A program made the position numbers and the translations under genes. 64,000 bases of DNA from Mycobacterium sp. 1100029.7 (GTDB lineage: Bacteria > Actinomycetota > Actinomycetes > Mycobacteriales > Mycobacteriaceae), in the NCBI RefSeq assembly GCF_001665235.1, contig NZ_LZSC01000028.1, positions 62,001 to 126,000 of the forward strand, written 5' to 3'. The notes beneath the pieces were generated by a model. That model worked only from the letters and a program-made list of their open reading frames with translations, was not told the DNA's origin and did not search any database. The stretch's first letter is position 1, and each line of letters opens with the position of its first letter. Of the stretch, positions 42,650 to 52,400 are shown one piece after another.

Positions 42650-44028
42650 CGTGCACCCTCTCCGCACGGCACGCCGGCCGGCCGTCGCATGCCGGTGGTC
42701 GCGGCAAGAAAGCTCGGTGGCCGTGGAATCCGGATCACTTCGTTGCAGACCAGTGCGATCAGCAACAGGACCACCATGATCGCGAACGACCATTGGTAGC
42801 GCTGCGGCCCCACGACATGCGCGGCAATGCGATTGTCGGCAATCGCATTGACGATGACCGGCCCGAGCACGCCTGCGGTCGACCATGCGGTGAGCAACCT
42901 GCCGTGAATGGCACCGACTTCGAGGTACCCGAACAAATCACGCAGATACGCGGGTGCGGTGGAGAAACCCGCGCCGTAAAAGGACAACAACAGGATGCAC
43001 ACCACCAGGAAGAGCGGCTTGCTGGCATTCTGCGCGACGATCAAGACCAGGTAGAGCACCGCACCCAGACCCAGATAGAGCCGGTACATGTTCTTCCGGC
43101 CGGCCGCGTCGGAAACCGTGGACCACAGGATCCGTCCCAACGAATTGGCCAGCGACAACATCGCGACGAATCCCGCCGCGGCGGCGGTCAACGCCGCGGG
43201 CGAAGCCGCGTGCGGAAAATAGTCCCGGTAAATTGGCGCCGCCCGCTCCAGAATGCCGATCCCCGCAGTCACGTTGAAGCACAACACGATCCACAGCAGC
43301 CAGAATTGCGGTGTCTTGATCGCTTCGTTGGCGGTGCGGTCCGGTCCCGCGGCATGCGGCAACTTCGAAGCGGCGACGCGGACCACCGGCGGTTGCCATT
43401 GCGGCGGTGGCAGGCGCACCAAGAACACGCCCATCGCCATGAACACCAGATAGACCAGACCCATGATCAGGAACGTCGCGGCCAACCCGTGCCGGTCGGT
43501 GCCGAACCACTTCATCAGCTGCGAGGACCACGGCGAGGCGATCAGCGCCCCGCCACCGAAGCCCATGATGGCGAAACCCGTTGCCATGCCGGGCCGGTCG
43601 GGAAACCATTTCATCAGCGTGGAGACCGGAGATATGTAGCCGATCCCCAGGCCGACCCCACCAATCAGTCCGTAGCCCAGGATGACCAGCCACATCTGGC
43701 CGATCTCGGCGGCCGCGGCGGAGACGAGCAAACCGCCACAAAAGCAGGCCGTCGCCACGGTCATCGCCCAACGAGGACCGCGCCGTTCGACGACCGTGCC
43801 GAATACCGCTGCCGAGACACCCAACATCACGATGCCCAACGTGAACGGCATAGCGCTCAAAAGCCCTGATGCGTGGAGTGTTTCGTGCAAAGGGAGCTTG
43901 AAGACGCTCCAGGAATACACACTTCCGATTGCCAGGTGCACCGAAAGCGCGGCGGGCGGCACAAGCCATCTACTCCACCCCGGGCCCGCAATGATTCGAT
44001 CGCGCGACAGAACTGCTGCAGACAACAT
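42646..44028 (-). CDS. OFA-family MFS transporter (oxalate/formate antiporter-like)
   Basis: A 460-residue protein with 12 predicted membrane helices. [18 protein letters not shown] in helix 1, [26 protein letters not shown]-like sequence after helix 4 and the [17 protein letters not shown] linker are typical of the OFA family. Substrates in the family include oxalate, formate and other small carboxylates. ATG at 44026-44028 with AGAGGA upstream is chosen over a start 66 bases earlier. Overlaps its small-subunit gene. Confidence 0.87.
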   Translation of the reverse strand: [460 protein letters not shown]

Positions 44029-44224
44029 TGTCCTCTTTCCACACAGCGGCCCCTCTGGCATGCGAGCGCGCCGAAGTTTCACGTCCGCGTCCAATTGGTA
44101 AGCAAGACAGAAACATCCGGAAGCGACTTCACTATGCTTCAGAGGGTGACAGCCCGATGCTAGCGATCCGGGTCACGGCCCGACGCCAGCAAGCTGTGAT
44201 GAAAACAGCCGTAGTCAAGGGCGG

Positions 44225-44881
44225 CTAATGGGTTGCCGCGCCCACCAGTAGGGGGTGCACGATCCGCGGCATCCCCCGCCATACCGCACTCTCGGCCGTC
44301 ACAGCAAATCCGCACGCACGCATCAGTTCCCCGGTGGGACGGTTGCAGCAGCAGCCACCGGCGAAGCCACGCCAAGGACGGAACAGATAGTCCTGCCAGG
44401 CCGCCAGTACTCGCGAATCCGCCCGGACGTGTTCGAGGAACAGTAGCTGTCCACCGGGTCGCAGCACCCGGGCGATCTCGCGCAGCGCAGCTTCGGGGTC
44501 TTCGACGGTGCACAGGACGAGCGTCGAGACGACGGTGTCGACAGACTCATCGGCAAGCGGCAGGCGCTCAGCGGGCGCGTCGATGATGCGCGCTTGACGC
44601 GCATGCCGTTGCAGCCGGCGAGCGAGCCTGCGCCGCATGGCCGGCTCAGGCTCGGCGAGCAGCAGGTCATCGACGCCGTCGGGGTAATGCGCGACGTTGA
44701 GTCCGGTCCCGGCACCGATTTCGACGACGGATCCGCGGGCGGCGCTCACCAGCGCGCGCCGCCGGCGGCGCATGCCGACCAGTTCACCCGCCCACACGAA
44801 TGGGTCGTACACCAGCGCCATGATTCGAAGCCAGCTGCTGGAGGGCGGGCGCAGTGTTATTTCGATGCGGGTGTCGGTCAT
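44225..44881 (-). CDS. class I SAM-dependent methyltransferase
   Basis: A 218-residue methyltransferase resembling UbiE and METTL7-like enzymes: VVEIGAGTGLNVAHYP (motif I), LLLAEPEPAMRRRL, DTVVSTLVLCTVEDPEAALREIARVLRPGG (motifs II-III) and a cysteine cluster GGCCCNRPTG near the end. The N-terminus begins with MTDTRIEI. Substrate not evident. Not coupled to its neighbours; the 200 bases upstream of the transporter start hold nothing clear. Confidence 0.85.
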   Translation of the reverse strand: MTDTRIEITLRPPSSSWLRIMALVYDPFVWAGELVGMRRRRRALVSAARGSVVEIGAGTGLNVAHYPDGVDDLLLAEPEPAMRRRLARRLQRHARQARIIDAPAERLPLADESVDTVVSTLVLCTVEDPEAALREIARVLRPGGQLLFLEHVRADSRVLAAWQDYLFRPWRGFAGGCCCNRPTGELMRACGFAVTAESAVWRGMPRIVHPLLVGAATH

Positions 44882-44961
44882 CGCGTCAACGTAGCGGCGA
44901 CGGTTCGCCCGGCGCGTCGCTCGGTCCGGCCATCTTCGGTGCTATGGCCGGTTTCGGCTAT

Positions 44962-46005
44962 TCAGAGCAGCCCGAGTCGGGCGGCCTCCGCGACAGCGGC
45001 CGACCGTGAGGTGCGGCCGAGCTTGCGACGGATGTTCGCGACGTGCCGGTGGACGGTATGCGGGCTCAGCACCAGCTGTTCGGCGATCTCCGCATCGTGC
45101 AGACCGCGCGCGACGCATGCCAGGATCTCGCGTTCCCGAGCGGACAGCAGCACCGGCGCCGATTCGTCGAGGTGCTGCGGTGTGGACTGCGGGGTACTCA
45201 GCGCCTCACGACACGCACGCGCAACCGAATCCGCATCGGCGTGCCATGGGAAGTGCGCACTGCCGGGTAACGAGATCAATGTGGCGCCCGGGATTGCGGC
45301 GGCGACCTCACGCCCGAGCCGGTACGGCACCGCGCGGTCGTCGCGACGATGCACGACGAGCGTCGGCGCACCGACCTTCGACAGGTGCGCGCGGACGTCG
45401 AGGCGATAGACGAGACCCAGCAACGCGGCGGCGGCCTCGGCGCTGGCTGCTTCCCGCTGCAGGCGGGCGAAGCGTTCATGCTCCGCGGACTGTGCAGCAC
45501 CCAGGAAAATATTACTGAGCATGCGTGAGCCCAGCCCCCAATGCGCTTGCACCGCACCGATAATCGCGTCGCCCACGCCCGGGGCCGTGATCAAGGAGCC
45601 GTCGGCATAGGACCCGTAGAGCACCAAGCGTTCTACTCGCTCGGGAAACGATGCGGCGAAAGCGATTGCGGTGCAACTTCCGCAGGAACCGCCCAGCAGC
45701 GAGGCTCGTTCGAGGCGGAGCTCGTCGAAGATCGCACGCAGCATCGCGACTTCGGAATCCAGGGTCAGATCCGTGTCACGCAGCGTGCGGTCCGACATGC
45801 CGACTCCCAGCCGGTCGTAGCGGATCAATGTGTATCCGTCGGCGACGCGTGTCCAGAAGCGACGGAACTCGGCGCTCTCCCAGTCGAGTTCGAGGTGACT
45901 CACCCACCACGCCGGAGCGATCAGGGCTGGGCCGGCACCGCGCACTTCGTAGGCCACGCGGCGGTCGCCAACGCGCAGGAACCGAATCTCGGAGTTTGCC
46001 GGCAT
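44962..46005 (-). CDS. alpha/beta hydrolase fused to LuxR-type DNA-binding domain
   Basis: A 347-residue fusion. Residues ~1-265 are an alpha/beta hydrolase: RYDRLGVGMSDR, the nucleophile elbow GGSCGSC, VVHRRDDRAVP with the acid aspartate and GSAHFPWH with the catalytic histidine. Residues ~285-347 are a LuxR/GerE helix-turn-helix (LSAREREILACVARGLHDAEIAEQLVLSPHTVHRHV). The hydrolase half may sense or cleave a small signal. Same strand as the NRPS genes, 40 bases after the DUF3060 gene, so it might lie at the end of that transcript. Confidence 0.88.
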   Translation of the reverse strand: MPANSEIRFLRVGDRRVAYEVRGAGPALIAPAWWVSHLELDWESAEFRRFWTRVADGYTLIRYDRLGVGMSDRTLRDTDLTLDSEVAMLRAIFDELRLERASLLGGSCGSCTAIAFAASFPERVERLVLYGSYADGSLITAPGVGDAIIGAVQAHWGLGSRMLSNIFLGAAQSAEHERFARLQREAASAEAAAALLGLVYRLDVRAHLSKVGAPTLVVHRRDDRAVPYRLGREVAAAIPGATLISLPGSAHFPWHADADSVARACREALSTPQSTPQHLDESAPVLLSAREREILACVARGLHDAEIAEQLVLSPHTVHRHVANIRRKLGRTSRSAAVAEAARLGLL

Positions 46006-46045
46006 CGCAACGAGCGTACGACTTCCGGCGGGCTAACGGACTGCT

Positions 46046-46435
46046 TTAGCCGCTCGCACCCGCCTGAATCTGGATGCCACCCGGTCCGCTGATCAAGTTG
46101 CTGCCCCCGGGGTTGCTGATGCGAGGGACCGCGCCGCCCGGCCCTCGCATCCACGTGACGTGATTGCCCGTGCCGGTGAGCTTGATGATGGCCACGGACT
46201 GCAGGTTCACGGTGTTCGCCACTCCGGACACGTCGACCTCGCCGCACGATCCGTTCAGGGTGATGGTGGCGTCCTCGCCCACAATTCTGATCGGCGATTG
46301 ACTTCCACAGTCGTATGTCACCGAAGACACGCTGTTGTCGATCTTTGCGGGCGCGACGTCCGCGGCGGCAGTCGCGGTGCTCGCACTCCAGGCGACGACC
46401 ATCGACATCGCGACGGTGACGGCCTGACGCAGCAT
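46046..46435 (-). CDS. secreted DUF3060 protein
   Basis: A 129-residue protein with an N-terminal signal peptide (AVTVAMSMVVAWSASTATAAA) and then a repetitive beta-rich domain (GEDATITLNGSCGEVDVSG...IKLTGTGNHVTWMRG), matching DUF3060, common in mycobacterial exported proteins. Two cysteines may form a disulfide. It begins ten bases after the NRPS stop on the same strand, so it may be co-transcribed. Function unknown. Confidence 0.83.
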   Translation of the reverse strand: MLRQAVTVAMSMVVAWSASTATAAADVAPAKIDNSVSSVTYDCGSQSPIRIVGEDATITLNGSCGEVDVSGVANTVNLQSVAIIKLTGTGNHVTWMRGPGGAVPRISNPGGSNLISGPGGIQIQAGASG

Positions 46436-46445
46436 GGTCGTCAGA

Positions 46446-49400
46446 TTAGAGCAACCCGAGCAGTTGGAGGTCGGTGACGTACTTGACGATCATCGGCGCC
46501 GAGACGTGCGGGATGTCGTTGTCGGGTCCGATCTTGGCTTCCTGTACCGCCGCCCGGAATCTGTCGGTCGGGGCCGACGCGGTGCGGATTGGCGTTGCGG
46601 GACGCATATATTGGGGACCGGCCGACTGCAGTATCTGCAGCACGCTGTGCTGTCGCTGCCGATCCGGCAGCTCGCGCAGACCGGCTTCGAATCGTCGCAA
46701 CCATTCATTGAAATCATTGATGCGTTCAATGGGGTAGCCGGCCTGGATCAACCAGTCGACGTACTCGTCGAGTCCGATGCCGTCGTCATGCGGATTCATC
46801 ACGTGGTAGGTCGCAAACCCGTCGACGGTTTGGGCGCCGAGGGTGGTGATCGCCTCGGCCACGAACCCGACGGGCAGTCCGTCGTAGTGCGCGCGTTGCC
46901 GGTTGCCGTTGGCATCGCGCTCGTAGAAGGACGCCGGTGCGACGCCGGTGGCCACCAGGCTCAGCACCGTCCGCGTGACCAAATCCGAGACGTTGATCTG
47001 ACCCAGATAACTGGTGTCGGCCAAGATCATTGCGCTGCGGAACACCAGGACCGGCAGCCCGGACAAGTCGTGGGCCTCCCGCAGCAACACCTCGCCGGCC
47101 CACTTACTGTTGGCGTAGCCGGTGACGGAACTGCCGTCGTTGCTCCGGGTCGGGCTGATGACGCGGATGTCGGCGTCCTCGGTGAAGACCGATCGCTCGA
47201 CCGGGTCGCCCACGTTGGCCGTCGAAACATAGGTGTAGGGCTTGAGTTTCGTGGACAGCGCCAACCGGATCAGTTCGGCAGTGCCGCCGACATTGGGCCC
47301 GAAGAGCTCGCTGTAGGGCAGCACGCCGTTGACCAGGGCCGCCGAATCCACAATCATGTCAACGGTTTCCGCCAGCTGCTGCCAGGTGGACCGGTCTAGA
47401 CCCAAGTCGGCATCGGCCTTGTCCCCGGCGATGACTCGTAGGTGTCCGGCGGCCAGTTGGCGAAAATGTTCTAGCAGTCGCGGATCCCCGCTGTCGAAGA
47501 TCCGCTCCAGGCGACGCAGCGCGTCCGCATCGGACTTGCCCCGGACCAGACAGATCAGTGTGCCATCGACCAGTTCCAGCTGCTCGAGCCATTCCAGCAC
47601 CAGGTAGCGGCCCAGGAATCCGGTCGCGCCGGTCAACAGCACCGTGCGTGTTTCGGCGCTCGGGCCCGGCAGCTCGGTGGCCGCGGAAAGCGTTGCCGCA
47701 TCGAGGAATTTGTCCAGGGTCAGATCCGCGGCGTGGATCTCGACGGGTTCGGTTCCGTGCACGGCCGCAAATCGCGGATCCACGGTGTGGCGGTCCAGCT
47801 GCCGGCTTAAGGCGCTCACCGACGGGGCATCGAAAAGAACCCGGACGGTGAGGCTGGTGTCGAGGGTGTTGTTGATGGTAGCGATCACACGCATCGCCGA
47901 AATGCTGTCTCCGCCCAAGTCGAAGAAGGAGTCGTCGACGCCGACCCGTTCCAGGCCGAGGATTTGACCGTAGATGGCGGCGAGGTCCTGTTCCACGGCG
48001 GTGCTCGGGGCGCGGTATTCGGCACCGTGGTAGGACGGCGCGGGCAGGGCGCGGGTATCGAGTTTGCCGTTGACCGTTAGCGGCAACGCGTCGAGGACCA
48101 CGATTGCGACCGGGACCATGTAGGCCGGGAGCTGTTCGGCCAACCGCGCACGCGCGTGGTCGACATCGACGGTCCCGAGCCTCGACTCGGTGACATAGCC
48201 CACCAGCTTCTTGTCACCCGGGCGGTCTTCGCGCACGATCACGACTGCCTGGTCGACACCGTCCAAACCTGCTAACGCAGTGCGGATTTCACCGACCTCG
48301 ATGCGGTAGCCGCGAATCTTGACCTGCTCGTCGGCGCGCCCGATGTAGCGCAGCTGCCCGTCGGCATCCCAGTGCACCAGGTCGCCGGTGCGATACATAC
48401 GCACCCCGGAGGCGAACGGGCAGGCCACGAACCGCGACGCCGTCAACCCGGCCCGGCGCAAATACCCGACACCGAGTCCGCGCCCGGCCACATACAACTC
48501 ACCCACCACGCCCGGCGGGACCGGCCGCAGCCAGCCGTCCAGTACGAACAGCGCCGCGCCGGGCACCGGTGCGCCGATCGGTGGAGTGCCCGATCCTGCG
48601 GTCAGCGCAGCGCTGACGGTCACGCACAAGGTGGTCTCAGTCGGTCCGTAGGCATTCGTCATCACCCGCCCCGGCGCCCACCGATCCACCAACTCCGCCG
48701 CGCACGCCTCAGCAGCCACCACCAACGCCACCGACTCCAACCCGTCTAACGACAACGCCGACAACGCCGACGGCGTCTGATGCAACACACTGACCCGCTC
48801 GGCGATCAACAAAGCCTGAAACTCTTCAGCGACCGCAGCCACCGCCTCAGGCACGATCACCAACCGGCTCCCATGCAGCAACGCACCCCAGATCTCCTCG
48901 ACCGACGCGTCAAACGCATACGAATACCACTGCGACCACACCTGACCCGGACCCGACGGCAACCCCACATGCAACGACTCCAACAACTGCGTCACATTAC
49001 GATGAGTCGTCCCAACCCCTTTGGGCACACCAGTCGTCCCCGACGTATACACAATATGGGCGATGTCATCAGGCGCCGGCCCCACCAACGCCCCACCCGG
49101 CGACGCGACCAAAACCGGGTCCTCGACATCGACCACCACCAACCCATACCCATCAAAACGCGCACCCAACACCGCAGTACTGACCGCCGCCACCGGACAC
49201 GCATCGGCAACCATGAACTCAACCCGCGAATCCGGCACCGCCGGATCAATCGGCAAATACGCCGCACCCGACTTCAACACCGCCAAAATCGCCACAATCG
49301 CCTCAGCCGAACGCGTGAACAACACCGCCACACACTCACCCGGACCCGCACCCAACCCAACAAGCCGGCGCCCCAACCGATCAGCCGCCTCGTCCAACTC

Positions 49401-52400
49401 CCGATACGACATCAACCGACCCGCACAACTGACCGCCACCGCCTCCGGCGTACGCGCCACCTGCCCCGCAAACAACTCCGGGATCGACACACCCACCACC
49501 GACCGACCCAACACCGCACAATTACCCAACACATCCAAACGCGCCCGCTCCCCCACACCCAGCACGTCCACCCCCGATAACCGGCGCGACGGATCGGCCG
49601 CCATCGACGACAGCAGTCGCTGGAGCCGATCGATCAGCGTCGCAACGCTTTCCGGATCGAACTGGCCGGCGTCGTACTCGACGCGCAGTCCCAGCTCCGG
49701 GCCTGGAGTGGCTTGCAACGTCAACGGGTAGTGGGTGGATTCGTGGGTGGTGAACTCGGTGATGGCCAGCTCCCCGAGAACCCCGGCGGCGGCCGTATCG
49801 ATCGGATAGTTCTCGTAGACGAACAGGGTGTCAAACAATTGTTCGTGACCGGTGATGCGGTGAATATCGCGCAACGCCAGGTGTTGGTGTTCCAGCGTCT
49901 GCTGGTGATCTTCGTGGAGCTGGCCGAGTAGGTCCGCGGTGGTGGTCAGGGTGCCGGCCCGGGCCCGCACCGGCACCGTGTTGATTGCCAAACCCACCAG
50001 CGATTCCGCTCCGGCCACGTCGGCGGGACGCCCGGACACCGTGGCGCCGAAGACCACATCGTGCTGGCCGGTCAGCCACATCAGCAGTTGCGCCCACCCG
50101 GCCTGCAGCACCGTGTTGACCGTGGTGTGGTGTGCGCGGGCAAGTCGGGTCAGCGCCTGGGTGGCGTGTTCCGACAGCCGAAACGAACTCACCCCGCGAT
50201 GCCCGAGCTGCCGCACATCGTGGGAACCCACCAGGGTGGGCGTGTCGAAATCGGCGAGCACGTCGCCCCAGGCCTGCTTCGCCGCGTCGAGGTCGCGATC
50301 CGCGAGCCAGGTCACGAATCTGCGATACGGCACCGGCGCGGGCAGCCGCTGCCCGTCGTAGCTTGCGAAGATCTCTTGCAGCAGAACGGGTAACGACCAG
50401 CCGTCGAGCACGATGTGGTGGTTGGTGAGGATGAATCGGTGTTGCTGCGGCCCGGTGCGGACCAACGCGGCCCGGAAAACCGGCGGCACGTCCAGGTCGC
50501 ACACCGCGGCGCGTTCCGCGGCACACAGCCGCTGCACTTGTTCGCGGATGTCGACGCCGTCGAGCTCGACGTAGCGCCACGCCGGGACGGCATCGGCGGG
50601 AATGATCTGCACCGGCGGATCGAATTGGGGGCAGAAGCGAGCCGCCAGGTGGGGATGGCGGGCGACGACACTGTGTATCGCCTCCCGCAGCCGGACTTCG
50701 TCGAGCGGGCCGGCTAGACCGATATTGACTTGTGGCGCATAGAAATCCACTCCGCTGCTTTTCGCGACCGTCGCGTGAAAGAACAGTCCCTGCTGCAGCG
50801 GGGTCAACGGCAACACGTCGGCGATGCGCTGGTGCTGCGCCAGGTCGTCGATCTGCTGCTGGGTGAGGCGGGCCGGCAGAATGTCGGTGGGGGTCAGGCC
50901 CCCGCCGCCGCGGCGCACGTGCGCGCAGATGCCCTCCAGCGCCTCAAACCACAACCGGCTCAGTCGTTTAGCCTGATTCTGATCGAGCACCGAGGGTGCC
51001 CACGTCCAGTGGGCACGTAGGTTCGGACCGATCTCACTGTCGAGGATGCCGGCGTCGAGTGTTACGGCGTGACTAAGCGGCATCGGCACGGCCGTCGCCG
51101 CGGCGCCGGCCGACAAGGTGTCGGTGCTGGGCCGCCAGAGCTCCGTACTCAAGTCGACCGGACCACCCAGCCGTCCCAGGTAGTTGAATGCGATGGTGGG
51201 ATCGGGCCCGTCCAGGTGGACCTCGTCGTTGAGGTAGCGCAACAACCCGTAGCTGATCCCATCGGGTAGGGCGCGCAGCTGTTCTTTGGCGCCCTTGAGC
51301 AACGCACCGAGCGCGGTCGCGCCCGCGGTGATCTCGGTCCAGGCCAGGCCGGCGACGCTCAGCGCGACCGGGTGCTTGGCGGTGAACCAGCCCACGGTGC
51401 GCGAGAGGTCCACCTGAACCTCAGCCAGTTCCCGGCGACCATGACCTTCCACGTCGATGCCGATCGGCGCACCGTCGGCGCCGAGATATTCGCTGACCGC
51501 CAAACCGAAGGCGATCAACAAGATGTCTTGGGCGCCAGCGTGAAACGCCGCGGGCACCGGGCCGAGCAGCATCTGGGTGGTTTCGGTGTCCAGCGTCTGC
51601 GACAGGGTGCCCGCGACGGCATGGGTGTCGACGTCCGGGCGCACCGCCGGCAGCAGCGGCGCGATGGCGGTGACCTCTCGCCACACCTGTGCATGCGCGG
51701 TGACATCGGGGCGGCGTGCATGCTCGTCGAGCAGCGACGACCATCGGGCGAACGACGTGCCGTCCGCCGGTAACGCCACCGGTTGACCGCCGCGGTGCTG
51801 GGACCAAGCGATATTCAAGTCTTCCAACAGGATTCGCCATGAGACCCCGTCGACGGCCAGGTGGTGAATGATCAGCGCCAGCTGACTGGTCGAGGTGATC
51901 CACAGCGCGCGGACCATCACTCCGGCGCCGGGATTCAACAAAGACCGCGCATGAGCCAGCGTTTCATCGGACAATGCGGCAACGACCTGCAGGCAATCGC
52001 CCGCCAACACCGAGCCCGCGTCGGGCACGTGCAGTGACCAGTCTCCGCCGCCGTCATCCTCGACGCAGAGCCGCAGCATCGCATGCCGGTCCAGCAGTGC
52101 CTGCAGCACCACTTCCACCTCGGCATCGGTGACACCGCGGGGGGCTTGAACGATCATCGTCTGGTTGAACTCATCGACCGGACCGTCCACGCTGTGCAGC
52201 CAACGCATGATCGGGGTGGCGACCACCGGCCCGACGCCCGCGTCGACCGTGCCGCCGCCGCTGGCGATGGTGGCCACTCGGGCCAACCCGGCCACGGTTT
52301 GCTCGACGAAGATGTCACGCGGCCGGCACAGCACTCCGGCAGCCCGGGCCCGCGCCACGATCCGCATCGACAGGATGCTGTCGCCGCCCAAGTCGAAGAA

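Noticed and set aside
48780..49580. Long open frame opposite the second adenylation domain (same at 53253-54038)
   Set aside because: Composed of His/Arg/Thr low-complexity sequence created by the biased third positions of the NRPS on the other strand; no domain or ribosome binding site.
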